Source: Prostheceraeus crozeri
Lineage: Eukaryota; Platyhelminthes; Polycladida; Euryleptidae
Direction: 5' to 3'
DNA: 64,000 bases
NCBI GenBank assembly: GCA_907163375.1
Contig: CAJQUW010009068.1
Location: 1-64,000, forward strand
Shown here one piece after another: positions 41,475 to 53,270 of this stretch. Every line of letters begins with the position of its first letter. Position 1 is the first letter of the stretch. The notes under the pieces are model-generated. The model had not been told where the DNA came from. It did no database searches and saw only the letters and a program-made list of their open reading frames with translations. The translations under genes were made by a program, and so were the position numbers.

Positions 41475-43016
41475 CTCAGTGATACTGTCATTCATTCTGA
41501 TGAGAGCACCATCAGTCGATCCATATTGTCTAAACGCAAACTGGTTCGGTCCAAAAAGTGGAGAAAGCTGTGCATACGATGACTTTAAGACAAGCTTCTC
41601 AGAAAAATTTTACTCATTGAAGGTCTCATTGAAGGAAATAAGACGGAAATCATTTAGTTCAGGTCTTTTGCACTTCGGTACGGGAACGATGTCGGCTAAC
41701 TTCCAACACGAAGGGAATTTACGCTCCCTGACGGAACTTTCAAAAATGCAATGTAGTGGAGAAGCTAACCAATGACCACCTTCCTTCAAAATACGGTTCG
41801 GTATACCATCACCTCCAGACGATTTCGCACTCTTCAAATGAGTAAGTGCATGCCAAACATCATGAAGACCAATATCTGGATGCCAGTCATCGTCTGCGAA
41901 GTTCTTCAGCTCATCGTCACTGTCATAATTGTAATTACTACTCAGCTCACTCAGCATTTCTGCCATAAAGTTCGTCTTGCCACCAAGTTTCGAAATGAGT
42001 GCGTCATAACAATTAGAGGAGACCTTTCCACGAATTTCATTAACTACTCTCCAGATATGCTGCGCAGAAGTGATTTGTCTATCAGTCCAAATGCGTTTTG
42101 GCACACCATTTCAATTTTATAAGATGTTTTAACAGCGGTGTCATCCACGGCTTGTCATTACTGGATAATACAACAAAAGTTACAGGTATGAAGGACATTG
42201 CAGCCTGTAGAATCACATAAAGTTCATTGCACATTTCATCCACATTATCAAGCGAGGTGATATTTGAGAAATCAGTTATTGACAACGAAATCATCAATTC
42301 TAGATTGACGGAAGTCCCAGACTTTTACTAATCTGCAGTCCCGTGGAGAGCTTTGACCAAATAACACAACAGAATTATGATCTGAGGAACAAAGAGGCGG
42401 GCCAGTTGTAGCATTGTCCTGATAAATATCCCATAATCCAGGACTGATCCAAATCTGATCAAGAAATGAATCATTTCTAGTTGGAGATTTGACAGTTTCA
42501 CATAGAAAAGTGAGTATCAAATAAGCGACTTGAGAAGTTATTGAAGTCGCCAGCAATCACAATATTTATACTTGGTAATCTCAATAATTCTTTATCAAGC
42601 ATGTCGACAAAGAAATCCGAAATTTGCTGCAGATCAATGCTTTTTAAATTTGGAGGGATGTATACACAAACGAGAAATATATTCAAGGAAGAAATTCTCA
42701 AAGTGATCAACTCCATTGTTGAGGGAAAAGGATAAATTACCGTTTCGCAATGATAGTTCGATTTGATATAGGCGCATACCCCGCCACCGACTCGATCACA
42801 CCTATCACTCCTGTATATATCATATCCATCAATGCATATAATATCATCTGTGATTTTGTAATTTAGCCAAGACTCTGTAATAAGAGCAATGCCTGGGCAC
42901 AATGACGACATTAGAACACAGAATTCATCAAACTTGGGTAGTAGAGATCTTGCATTTAAAAGAAGCATCGTTGGAAGATGTTTATGTAAAGTCCTTTGAA
43001 TACTAAAACACTTCAA
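41475..43016 (-). pseudogene. LINE ORF2, endonuclease and start of RT
   Basis: The apurinic-type endonuclease starts LLLNARSLLPKFDEF, then LITESWL (catalytic Glu), RVGGGVCAYIK, VCVYIPPN, VIAGDFNNF (catalytic Asp/Asn) and, after a frameshift near 42,500, LDQIWIS and SSDHNSVVL (catalytic Asp-His). After a linker, SAKSSGGDGIPNRILKEG begins the RT (motif 1), with WKLADIVPVPK (motif 2). Further frameshifts lie near 42,280, 42,100 and 41,600. A QFAFRQYGSTDGALIRM stretch (RT motif 2a/3) precedes the hAT insertion at 41,475. It nicks target DNA and primes cDNA synthesis. Confidence 0.85.
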
Positions 43017-43747
43017 CGAAAATTCTGCGATGAAAGATTTTGACGGTGAACAATGCGATTCTTGAATATCACAACATCTTCCCCATTCGCTTTACGTTGA
43101 TGCAGCTCATCTCTCAGACGTTTGAACTCCACTCTTTGTATTGCTGTTCTATCAGGACTTATGTAAGTGCGCTTAAAGTACGTTGATGATCGTAGTTGCT
43201 TGGAGTTTTGTAATATCTTATTTCTGACTGATTGATTGCTCAAAGTCAGACATAGAAGTCTTGGACGATTTGATCCAATACGACCAATGCGGCGCAAATT
43301 AGCAATGCATCCTGAACCCAAAGAACAACCAATTTCAGACGACATTTGAAGCACCTGACTACGATCATGCGCATTCCTTTCTTTAAGGGACCCATCCACC
43401 TCATCAACGCCAGAGATGACAATATTGTTGATCTTTCTCAATCTTTCATCCAACTCTTCAAACATCATCATAGGTAACTCAGAAGACATTTTCTCACATG
43501 CAACTTTCACTGATTTTATTTCATCGTCATGTCTATTGGATGCCCTTTTCAAATCAACGATGCTTTGCTCAATGCTCTCAACACGTTTAGAAACTACATC
43601 CAGAGCAACTGAAGTTTTTGATATTTCAGATTGAAAGCTGGAAACGATCTCCTTCTTACTCTCTTCCACTAATTGCTTGACGTCCATGTAACTGAGAGAT
43701 GACTTGGTAGAATTATTGGATCTTGTTTTCATTGTAGGTGTAGCCAT
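43013..43747 (-). CDS. LINE ORF1 protein
   Basis: 244 open residues. Residues about 20-100 form a coiled coil (SKRVESIEQSIVDLKRASNR) for trimerisation. An RRM-like domain follows (RKINNIVISGVDE, RPRLLCLTLSNQSVRNKIL), then a C-terminal RNA-binding part (VEFKRLRDELHQRKANGEDVV before FKNRIVHR). This is the layout of the nucleic-acid-binding chaperone encoded by many CR1/L2 and L1 elements. The stop TGA overlaps the beginning of the ORF2 open frame, so ORF2 is likely translated by reinitiation. The gene looks whole. Confidence 0.85.
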   Translation of the reverse strand: MATPTMKTRSNNSTKSSLSYMDVKQLVEESKKEIVSSFQSEISKTSVALDVVSKRVESIEQSIVDLKRASNRHDDEIKSVKVACEKMSSELPMMMFEELDERLRKINNIVISGVDEVDGSLKERNAHDRSQVLQMSSEIGCSLGSGCIANLRRIGRIGSNRPRLLCLTLSNQSVRNKILQNSKQLRSSTYFKRTYISPDRTAIQRVEFKRLRDELHQRKANGEDVVIFKNRIVHRQNLSSQNFR

Positions 43748-44410
43748 CTTTATAAAAAGAATTCTGAAGCCAGTATCAAACCCAATATAGCACGATCAGC
43801 AGTCCAGGACGTTGGCAGAAAATTTATCGCGTTCAGAAACACATAACTTTCACCCTGAATGTCAAAAGGTATATTTGAACCAGAGGACTTTCAACTGGCA
43901 GTCACACGTTAATGCCGCTACACTATGATAACATATCCGACCAGAGAATTGAACTTCTTATTATTCCAGGAATGAGAAAATTGAGTGCATGCAATGTCCG
44001 ACACGCTCTTCGTCACAGCTTGCTGGTGCAGAAAGATTGTTACAAACGCGCAATGTGAGCAAGGATCACGAATCACCGAAGCACAGACACAAAAACGATG
44101 ATAGCCGGATAGAGCGAGGACGAATGGAGAAAATACCGACGGAATATCACAGGGAAGATGCAAAGGATCACAAATATATAAATTTTATCAAAATCCACAC
44201 GATCGAACCGACGATAATCACAAAAGCAGCAATAGCACGAGACGACAGCTACACACGACCAGTTCAGAGATGTTTAAACGAATTCAGTATTCTTCTTATA
44301 ATTCTTCTTATAACGTCTTTCAATATTCTACGAATATTGATCTCGCAGTTCCAGTGAGAGAAGCAAATACTGTAGCTGGACAAGTTCCATGAGCTCGAAG
44401 ACTGAACGAC
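43748..44410. other. no gene; probable LINE 5' region
   Basis: Gene-free sequence upstream of LINE ORF1. Its compositional similarity to the LINE suggests a 5' untranslated region with internal promoter, but the boundary is unknown. A plus frame of 122 residues here has no recognisable motif. Confidence 0.35.
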
Positions 44411-44414
44411 ATCA

Positions 44415-44470
44415 CACTTTTTTTGCAGAGGGTAGGCTACAATTTTAGCCTACCTTCTGCAAAAAAAGTG
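44415..44470. repeat. 24-bp-arm hairpin
   Basis: Arms 44,415-44,438 and 44,447-44,470 are inverted copies with one mismatch and an 8-nt loop. Possibly a tiny MITE or the end of an unrecognised element. Confidence 0.7.
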
Positions 44471-45755
44471 CATGATATTCATCTTCAAATTTTTTTACTT
44501 CTTCCTGGGGCATCAAAGAAGACGACTTCAAGTCTTTTCAAATTTTGAAGGTAGACGTGTGATATTGGAGTGACTAATGCATCCCTCTTATCTTATATGC
44601 ACACAAAGTTTGAGAGGCACATCTTTCATTCTCATAGAACACCTGGACAATTTCTAGGTGAGTCGATAGGTTTTTCCTGATTCTTGACTAAATGATTCTA
44701 ATTAATAATTTATTCTAATTCTAATTCTAATTAACTAATTCTCACTAAACAATTTACCATGAATGAAGTTTTCGACAACAGCAAAAATTTATTTTTGTAA
44801 TGAATATTCAAAACCTTTCTGTCAGATTGTATCCGGTGCACTTTTTAATTGCTGGCCAATCAGAGAAGTCGCATTATTTGTGGCACGCATGACACAAGAT
44901 TGTGTTTATCAGACATGCTTTTGATACTTTTATTACAAGCTCAAGCTCACGCTTATTATATTGATATAAATGGCGATATTACTGTTTGAAGTTAAACGAT
45001 TTTTTGAGTAATATCTTTAAATACTAAAACCTCATGATAATTCTTTACGCTTTTAGGTCTATAATTCAGTTTTTGAACGCAAAGTCTCGTTCTCACACCA
45101 AAATCAAAAACTGCGCTAATTTTGAGACACTATCTACATGGAATGTCTCCAAGTCATATCATGTTCTGGAACATTTGTCTATGAAGCTAAGCACATTCAG
45201 ATTTGACAAGCCTCCTGATATCGGCAAGCGCAATCATTTTGAGAACTTTAATCCACATTTAACCACATTCTCGCACTCATCAGCTATCAAAAGCATGGTA
45301 ATATGCACTTGATTGGAAATAATCTGAAGATATATTTTGCCGACAATTACGGCACCAGACTTAATACTTTTCACTTAACAATAGAAAACATAGATAATTT
45401 CATACATCATATACATGTAAATCCTTATAAGCCTTGGGTGTGTTGACGTCGATTGAAGCTTAATAATGAGAGAGAGAAAGGCTGATTCGACTGCTCCATG
45501 AGAAGGAAGTTTTCTATAAAAAGCTATAGAGCATCTTCTCTCAGCGCTGCAGCATCGATGAAAGAAATATTGACAATAACAGAACTCCATGTTTTGAAAG
45601 ACAGATGCCCCAAACCAAATGACGACCTATTGAAAGAACTTCGATCGTCTCCTTGAAAGTATCCTACACTCGATAAATGGACTATTTTTTGTCCATTTCG
45701 ACAAGACTGATGCGCTTGTTCTAAAGCAAATCTTCCAGATGTTCATTAGTAGGGC
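44471..45755. other. no gene seen
   Basis: No supported frames. There is a short TTCTAATTCTAA-type microrepeat near 44,698-44,740. Confidence 0.35.
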
Positions 45756-45880
45756 CTATCCCTGTTAGCAATGCATTCGTCGAAAGGGTATTCTCAGTTC
45801 TGGAAAATATTTGGGTGGATAACCTTAGTGGTCTGCTGATTGACTCTATCAAGGAAGAACTCATCGTTTTATCAACTTGA
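45590..45880 (+). pseudogene. hAT transposase C-terminal relic
   Basis: From about 45,761 to the stop at 45,878-45,880 the plus frame reads PVSNAFVERVFSVLEN then WVDNLSGLLIDSIKEEL, the end of a hAT dimerisation domain (normally PxNAxVERVFS...W...R). Upstream decayed sequence belongs to the same gene with stops and frameshifts. It is from a different hAT lineage than the one at 39-41 kb. Confidence 0.7.
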
Positions 45881-46177
45881 AATATACGTAAAAAATGTTA
45901 CTCAATGGCATGTAAAGATAAAAAACTCTCTTAATCAATCAAAGATGACAATAGTTAGGCATACGATATAGAAAGTGATTGCCATGTACAGGGTGTCCGT
46001 AAAGTCACTCAAGTTTTGAAATGTCTGCCATTTAGAGAGAAATCATCATATGAAGAAAAGTAAACTTACAGTATATATTTATGTCGCATATTAACGGAGT
46101 TTTTGTGTGCAACAGAGGAAAACTCTCTCACTTGTTTTTCAACATAATACCAGCTAATTATTTCATTTAATCATTTC

Positions 46178-47294
46178 ATTATAATACCAGCTCATTAAAG
46201 TTCGACCTACATTTCACAGCATCATTATAATTATGTTCAACAAGATCACCGTCGCAATCGACCACCATTTGTAATCTTGCCACGATGTTGGCCACACGTC
46301 CAGCTTCTAGCTCTTCTGGTGTGATGTCAGCGCAGATGTTGATGATCTTCTGACGGATCTCCTGCAATGCGCTTGGCTTGTTTTCGTGGTAAACTTTAGC
46401 CTTCAACCAGCCCTAGACCCAGAACCAGAAGTCGAGAGGGTTGAGGTCGAGTGATCTCGGGGGCCAGGGATGTGCGCAGCATCGACTGATAATTCGGTCA
46501 TCAGTAAAGGTTCTGCATAGAAATTTGCGAACATTGCTGGCAAAATGGGGTGGTGCCCCCCTCCTGCATAAATATCGTGGTGGACAGCTTGCGTCTAGAG
46601 GTTAGCTGCGGTCGCACATGTGTTTGTAGCATCTCCAGGTATCTCTCAGAATCAACTGTCTCATCAAAGAAAATGGGTGGAGAGCAAACTTTGAGGAAAG
46701 TCCCATCCAAACGCATAGCTTTGGAGAATGCAAAGATTTTGTAAGATAGCTTTCAGGTTTTGCTGACGACCAGATACGACAGTTATGGGTATTAACCTGG
46801 CCATCCAGGCTGAAATTGGCTTCGTCAGACCAAAGGATGTCAGGAATTTTGTCTGGCTGGGATAGAATCCAATTTGCAAACGCCAGACGTTTTTGTTTAT
46901 CGTTCAACTCCAGTGACTGCATTAGTTGCAGTTTGCAAGGATACAACTGAAGGTGACAACGCATTATCTTGTGGACAGTGGTCTTGCTGACATCGACTTC
47001 AGAGGAAATGCGGCGTACAGAAGTTGAGCCCAGAGATGAAGAGTCTGATAACTGCGTCACAGCCTCCAAAACATCCAGGATGTCAAGCTCATTGAAGGAC
47101 GGCCGACCACTGCATGGAAAGTCCGCGATACTACCAGTCTCTTCAAGCTTCTTGATAAGTCGTGTCACAGATGATAAGAAAAAAGGATCCTTCACAAGAG
47201 AGCGTTGAGATTTAAAAAGTCTCAAAGCCCCAGATGCACTCCTTCCACACGAAAAATAACTTTGCACGATATCCATGCGAGTCTGCAGATCCAT
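46178..47294 (-). pseudogene. mariner-like transposase, broken
   Basis: Starts MDLQTRMDIVQSYFSCGRS at 47,294. N-terminal helix-turn-helix region (VTRLIKKLEETGSIAD, PSFNELDILDVLEAV). Core: DILWSDEANFSLDG (first Asp), IFMQEGGTTPFCQQ where the second catalytic Asp is replaced by Glu and the following His by Phe, and WPPRSLDLNPLDFWFWV (third Asp). A frameshift lies near 46,680 and an in-frame stop follows FWFWV at about 46,416. C-terminus AKVYHENKPSALQEIRQKI. Related to mariner-like transposases of arthropods. It cannot be active. Confidence 0.88.
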
Positions 47295-47457
47295 TTCTTA
47301 GCATGACATGGGAATAGCAATGATCAATCAATTAAATCAGCACCACGCTCAGCGAGTCGGCAGAGAAGATGAGTCAGCATGAAGCGTGATTCCTTTATGA
47401 ACAGATTGATCGAGTGTTATTGACAGTCACGAAAAAGAATACTGGGTCTAGGGCTGG

Positions 47458-47685
47458 TTGAAGGCTAAAGTTTACCACGAAAACAAGCCAAGCGCATTGC
47501 AGGAGATCCGTCAGAAGATCATCAACATCTGCGCTGACATCACACCAGAAGAGCTAGAAGCTGGACGTGTGGCCAACATCGTGGCAAGATTACAAATGGT
47601 GGTCGATTGCGACGGTGATCTTGTTGAACATAATTATAATGATGCTGTGAAATGTAGGTCGAACTTTAATGAGCTGGTATTATAA
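47458..47685 (+). repeat. inverted duplicate of the transposase C-terminus
   Basis: Seventy-five codons identical in translation to the minus-strand C-terminus at 46,179-46,406 (KAKVYHENKPSALQEIRQKI and on). It is part of the 428-bp right arm and not a separate gene. Confidence 0.9.
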
Positions 47686-48063
47686 TGAAATGATTAAATG
47701 AAATAATGAGCTGGTATTATGTTGAAAAACAAGTGAGAGAGTTTTCCTCTGTTGCACACAAAACCTCCGTTAATATGCGACATAAATATATACTGTAAGT
47801 TTACTTTTCTTCATATGATGATTTCTCTCTAAATGGCAGACATTTCAAAACTTGAGCGACTTTACGGACTTAAATGATTTTATAAATCTTTCAATATTTT
47901 GTGATCTCAGATTTGAATACTTACATTTTCTAGTAATTCGAATCTCTGATGTGTTCAAATCGAAAGGTGTTTTTTGTGTAAAAGTAGGCATACACATTGA
48001 AATTGTATTCAGATACCTTAGTTCTGCAAATTAAACGTTTACAGGTTCTCGAGTTTAAAGACT

Positions 48064-48315
48064 TTCAATGCACTGTAAACTGTAAACATCCGTTAAAATT
48101 AACAGCTAAAACTATTTTCACGGTTTTTTACAGTCTGAACTGTAAATAACCGTAAAAACAGACGTTTTTTATCTGATATGAAATGATTTTAACTGTTACG
48201 TCATCACTCATCACGTGGTGACGTCATCATTTTAACAGATATTTTCTGTGAAGCTTTTCTGTTACGTTTAATGGTTATTTTAGCTGTTTTTAACGGTGTA
48301 CAGTTTACAGCGTGG
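48064..48315. mobile_element. MITE with long imperfect inverted ends
   Basis: Left end cactgtaaactgtaaac-ccgttaaaa... and right end (inverted) gctgtaaactgtacaccg match over about 45 bp with indels. Further words such as tttacagt and ccgttaaaa alternate inside. Total about 250 bp, no coding. Superfamily unknown. Confidence 0.65.
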
Positions 48316-48319
48316 GCAT

Positions 48320-49764
48320 TCCGGCATACCCCCTACCTGTTTTCATTCAACTGGAAAACACAGGCTACGCGAAAAACAGAAAATAAGAGAATTCATTGAA
48401 TTGGTTTAATTAAGCTTGCTTACATATACACGTTGCATTCATTTGGAGCTATGGATAAATGGAAATGTAAGATGATTAGATATCTCTTAGCAGGTTGATA
48501 TTTCATCAGTATCGATAAATTTACATGGATGTACATACTCTATAGCCTATTTTTTCTTTGAAAGGATTCATAGGTGATTACAATAGGTCTATACATCAAA
48601 ATCAGCACAGTCTACAAATTCTAAACCACTGTATGGCCTACATGAATGAATTTTGAATGAGAAGCTTACGTCTATGTCTAAATACTTCTATAGTCATGCG
48701 CCATGGGGCCTACAAGAATCTTACCTAAGCTATATCTCCTAAAAAGTTCTTGAACGTCAAGAAAAGAAATGTAGACAACCCATTATAGCAAATGAACATA
48801 TAGACCGCATCATCAGCTGCGTTAATTCATGAGCTGGCTTAAAGATAGGCCTGATTGAGAATTATTGTTTAAACTACTGATCGACCTACGTCCACATGAC
48901 TATTCAGAACTTATGATGATCACCACTTTTTCAAATAATGGTCATCACGGGTGAAGTCTATTAGGTCAAAAATTGACCACATATAGCAAGAACCCGTCAT
49001 TAAGATCCCTATGGTTAAAGCTTTCGGATAACTCTCAACGCTTAAGTTAGACAAATTTGTTGTCCGATATCAAGATTTTGGGAATCTGGCAACCCTGTAT
49101 ATTGTATCTGGCATTTTCGGTCCCATCACAAAGAAAACAAAACCAAGTTATCGTTCAAATGCAGATAATTCGACTTAGTTATTGATTATCTTGAAAAGGT
49201 AGCAATGTACTTGGAAATGCATCCGTTTGTTTCCAAACTCCAAAATGAAACAAATGCACAAAAGGAGTCAATACATGAAATGATTGTTTCACCGCACGAA
49301 GTATGTACATTTCATGTTGATTTAGACACATCATTTCTTAAAAAATCGGAGATGTGTCGTGTCAAAAAATACTTCAACATAGCCACAAGCGTCCCTCTGT
49401 AAAAATCACAGGACAAGCAACAAATCAATCTGACCCATAAATTACAATGTAAAGTGTACAATAAGTACAATGTTTGACACTGACATAAAAAGTGAAAATG
49501 TATGCAGATATATTTTATCAAGAAATGTGTTTACAATGAAGCGCAGTTTGGAAACGCGATTGACTCTAAATGGTATCCGATGCTCTGAACACAAAAATTC
49601 GAAACATCGAAGTGGCGCGTGTCGAATGGAAGTCGAAGAGAAGGAGATTGAGATGGATGAGATGCCTTTTTAAAACAGAATACATCGCCATGCTACCATT
49701 TTTCATGGTAATGACTATACGGATCAGAATCAAAATACAGCGTGCAAATACATCACAAAATACT
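48320..49764. other. no gene; probable 3' untranslated and downstream DNA of the host gene
   Basis: Lies directly after the stop of the minus-strand host gene. I could not fix a polyadenylation site. Plus frames at 49,205 and 49,470 lack motifs. Confidence 0.4.
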
Positions 49765-50217
49765 TCACTCTTCACAAGTGTCAATTCCTGATTCATCGTC
49801 TATGTCTCTTGTCCTATTCCTGCCCTGCAGGTGGGAGTACACTTGACGGCGTTGATGATGATAATGAGGAGGAGGCGGTTGCCGATGATGATGCTTTGGT
49901 CTGTGCGTAGTACTGTAATGGTGGACCGAAGGGGAATAATGCTGCTGTTGCGATCTTGAAGCGACTTGTGGCCGCCTGGTCGATTTATGATTGGGTAAAA
50001 AGTTTGTGTCGGGTTGGGGGCGTCCTTGGACGTAACCACAAGTGTCACCTGAACTACTGCTGCTACTACTGGTGCTGCCAGAGTCACTGCAAGGTGATTC
50101 AGTATAAACTGAGTTCAGCGCATTAGTCACTGGCGAAGGACTATGGACTTCTACTTTGAACTTGGCCGTTGCTTTTACCGTAGTGACCTGATTTCCCGAA
50201 TTATCATGGCAGCAGAT
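49765..50217 (-). CDS. last coding exon of a host gene, low-complexity protein
   Basis: Exon starts after ccattgcag (acceptor, first exon base 50,217) and runs 150 codons to a TGA at 49,765. The only ordered-looking part is at the start: ICCHDNSGNQVTTVKATAKF then KVEVHSPSP, a possible short beta segment. The rest is low complexity: a poly-Ser run, then His/Pro/Gln-rich tracts (HRPKHHHRQPPPP), ending DDESGIDTCEE. Reading phase (0) fits exactly to the donor at 61,046. No domain that I recognise. Proline-rich tracts suggest an SH3-binding scaffold or a cytoplasmic tail, which is inference. Confidence 0.65.
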   Translation of the reverse strand: MCCHDNSGNQVTTVKATAKFKVEVHSPSPVTNALNSVYTESPCSDSGSTSSSSSSSGDTCGYVQGRPQPDTNFLPNHKSTRRPQVASRSQQQHYSPSVHHYSTTHRPKHHHRQPPPPHYHHQRRQVYSHLQGRNRTRDIDDESGIDTCEE

Positions 50218-50716
50218 CTGCAATGGAAAGTTCATCAATATAAGAAAGAACCATCACCGTTGAGAATAAGTATTTAATGGAAATACGTCTGAAATTCTGA
50301 GTGATGATGATTAAGTGAGGCATTAATTAAGTGTTTGATAGTTATGCCTATCGTCCATTAATTATTTATGTAATTAATAGCGGTCATCAGATCGAGTGAC
50401 CACGAATGGTCACTCTCAAAATTCATTTTGGAAGATTTTAAGCTGTAAGGTTAAAAGATGCATGAAAATTTTATTAAAATATCGCAATATAAAGCATCCA
50501 TGTACAAAAATGAGGAATATTGGGACTACAGCTTGCCAAATGCCAGCTTACCAGTTTAGCTGACTGGTTACAAACATAATAATATTTGGCGTGACTAATA
50601 AGTTACTGCACTGAGTAAATTTTGCGTAAACGACAAAAGGGTAATTCTTAAAAATATTCATCATTGTGCTACTTCAGAGACTACAACCAACGTTCTAGTC
50701 CTAGAAATATTAAAGA

Positions 50717-52204
50717 TAGGAATGCACCGATATATCGGCCGATAATCGGCAACTTTTCTAACATATCGGTTATCGGCTGATGTCTGTTAGAAATGCCGAT
50801 ATTAATAAATTTTAAAAAGTTGTTTCTAACTAATTCATTCATGCAAGCATGCATACATTAAAATATGAATGAATTTAAAATCAAATAAGTGCAAGGATGA
50901 ATAAGTCACTGATGACTTTCATTTAGCCATAATTTTCTATAACTTTTAGAGTGAGGAGTTGAAGGTCCAAGGGAAGTTGTATCACATCTTGGAGATAATG
51001 TTCATGAAGACTGACATCTTTTACGATACCTTTACTCTTTTCAAGCTTATTGGCCGGCTCAAATTAATGCTAAGACTGAACAATTTTTCAATTGCAGGAC
51101 TTGTCGACCAGCTTTGCCATTTTTTGTTGCTACAAACACCAGAACAATTAGTCGGGTAAGCACTGAGATAATAGTAAGTTGCAGCCTAATAGTCGGAACG
51201 TGACCATCAAAATAAAATGCAGATTTAATTTACTATTTAATTAACGATTCACATTAATACAATATCATACAATTGCATAATACAATTATCATATAAACTA
51301 ATACAATCAAAATAACAACAGATTTAAAGTTGTTTCCTTTCAATATTCATATTGTTCAAGAAAAGAAGTCATCAGATTGCGAAACTCGACTGTTGTTTTG
51401 CCAAGTACTTTTAGCAAAAATATTCATGACTGATGAAACTCATTGAGCTGTCAGCATTTATTATCAATAGGCAGAACTCCTGTTTTTGGGGTGCACAAAA
51501 CTTAGTCAAAAGCCAATTGAAAAGCCACTTCATATCTCCAGCTCATGTACGTGTTGTGCTGCCTGTCCTGCAAGCGACTTTGCGGCTCTTACTTCGTTGA
51601 GTTTATTCGTGGGAACACCTGTGAAAAAATGTTTATTCCCACAAGTGGAATCTGATGAAGACTTATGGCTGCGGCAAGACGTCCTCACACCGCTAGAAAA
51701 TGATGGTTCTTCTGAGTGAAAAGTTTCCCCTTTGATTCATTTCAAGATTCGGAAGCATTAACTGTAGCAGTATTATAATAAATTGTACCAAAACTAATCT
51801 ATTTCCTATTATGAGGCTATTATGTGCTATGTGCTAGTCCTAATTGCATAATAAGTTTAAATGTAGACTACAGAAACCTGCAAAGTAGCCAAAATGCAAC
51901 TATTGCTAGCAAAACACTAATCAATTTACATCAACGGCTGAGCTAACACATTTGCAGACCAGACATGAAAATATCAAAACATGCCTAATAATGAAACTTT
52001 TGCACGTTTAGTTATGCGCTGTGTCAAGTAAAAGTTCACATGGTGTACAGTCATGCATATGTAACGACTACATGGTACACGTTATTGCACAAGTACAAGG
52101 TACGTATTATATGAACAATTAGATATACCGGCCTATATTTGATGTTTGCCTATAAATAAACAATATCGGTAATCGGCTAAGTTTCTGACATCGTCACATC
52201 CCTA
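50717..52204. mobile_element. non-autonomous hAT-like transposon
   Basis: Left end TAGGAATGCACCGATAT (50,717) followed by cggccgataatcggc; right end, inverted, TAGGGATGTGACGATGT, with nearby ccgattaccgatat. Flanks attaaaga (50,709-50,716) and atcaaagg (52,205-52,212) agree at 6 of 8 positions, consistent with an old 8-bp duplication. The inside (about 1.4 kb) has no hAT transposase that I recognise; two short frames (50,959-51,159 and 51,486-51,719) are of unknown meaning. Confidence 0.65.
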
Positions 52205-52459
52205 ATCAAAGGGAACAATATGTAGGGATCCAAAAACTAGGTAATTTAATGTGAATTATGACTAGGCAATTCTTATGACAGAACGAATCATCAGAATAAG
52301 AAATGGACAAACTAAATAAGGAAATCTCCAAAACCCTCGAAATCGATGTCATTATTGATTTTCGGGTTCAGTTTATCGTTATAGCTTCCCTTAATTGTGA
52401 ACTCGTATCATTATTGACACTAACCGAAATGTTGTGAAAATGGCTTGGTTTGACATAAT

Positions 52460-53130
52460 TATGTTGAGTTGGGAAGAACCAAGTTTTGTTCGATATTTTA
52501 AATATTATCTCTTATTATATGTACTTTGCGATACATTTCGATCAGCACCTGCTGATCATCTTCAGGCAAGTCAATCATACAAAGTAACTCAAAAAATTTT
52601 CAAACATAGTGATGTATAAACATAGAAATGAAAGGTATAGGCGACAGATAGTACTGGGCTACCTTGTAACAGTAGCTAGAGTAATCTGATAGCTTTGATC
52701 TGACTGACATAGAACAATTGGAACAGATAGTACTGGGTTTCTAGTCAGGTTAGAGTTATTCCTGGAATAACTCTAACCTGACTAGAAACTCACACAAAGA
52801 AAAACTAAAATCAAGTGAAAAGGAAATCACTAAACTGCTCAAGTTCACTCCTGTTGTTCATTTGAGGTTTTAATTGTTTGATGTAGTAAGCCTCTCGAAG
52901 ACGTAGTAAATTTGTGTTGTCATTAATCATGTGCTAGTATTTTAGTTTGAAAGATGTTCGTGCGGCATGAGTTGAGATGTATGTTCATGGATGAGTCTTT
53001 CTTAGTTATGTGTTCCTTACATCTAACGTGTAGAGTGCGTATGTACTTTTTCTGACACTTTTCACATGTTAGTTGATAAATGACATTCTTCCTGTGGCAA
53101 ATAGAATTGTTCTGTACAGGGCAATTTTGC
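52460..53130 (-). pseudogene. Penelope-like element fragment with GIY-YIG domain
   Basis: The minus frame from about 53,130 reads CPVQNNSICHRKNVIYQLTC, EKCQKKYI, LHVRCKEH and SSMNIHLNSC: the Cys-rich connector and GIY-YIG nuclease of Penelope elements, decaying into frameshifts near 52,930 (RLREAYYIKQLKP continues in another frame). Left of it, at about 52,540-52,575 (minus strand), a CTGAAGA...hairpin...GAAA string resembles a degenerate hammerhead of Penelope ends. RT is absent. Confidence 0.7.
52737..52789. repeat. 26-bp-arm perfect palindrome
   Basis: Arms 52,737-52,762 and 52,764-52,789 are perfect inverted copies with a single-base centre, lying between the GIY-YIG remnant and the presumed Penelope end. 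Another head-to-head Penelope-end type structure. A cagatagtactggg word also occurs twice nearby (52,645 and 52,724). Confidence 0.85.
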
Positions 53131-53270
53131 AGTGAGCATGTTGGACGAGTTTAAATTTGTTTTAATTGTTGACGTAATGATTTTGTTTTCTTACGATTCA
53201 GGCATTTATCTTTTCTTTCTTGAATATTGTCTTGATTTTTCGATCAATTTTTTCGCCTCTGTCTTGTTGC

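Larger units (their letters stand above)
38088..43747 (-). mobile_element. CR1/Jockey-type LINE, nearly full length, split by a hAT
   Basis: ORF1 (43,747-43,013), ORF2 endonuclease and RT start (43,016-41,475), then after the inserted hAT (39,085-41,474) the rest of RT to 38,088. Removing the hAT and one copy of the 8-bp duplication CTCAGTGA brings the RT parts together. The 5' untranslated part probably extends right of 43,750. Several frameshifts make it inactive. Confidence 0.9.
45995..47869 (-). mobile_element. mariner-family element with its own 3' end copied inverted (foldback)
   Basis: Arms 45,995-46,422 and 47,442-47,869 are both 428 nt and near-identical inverted copies. Each contains the transposase C-terminal 75 codons and the outer end (gtccgtaaagtc). 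The left arm is continuous with the transposase gene; the right arm replaces the expected 5' end. Upstream of the left arm the full end reads acagggtgtccgtaaagtc, while the right arm lacks the first bases. This looks like a hairpin or template-switch product rather than an ordinary transposon. Confidence 0.85.

Noticed and set aside
50959-51719. Transposase of the hAT-like element at 50.7-52.2 kb
   Set aside because: Two short frames show none of the hAT catalytic or dimerisation motifs.
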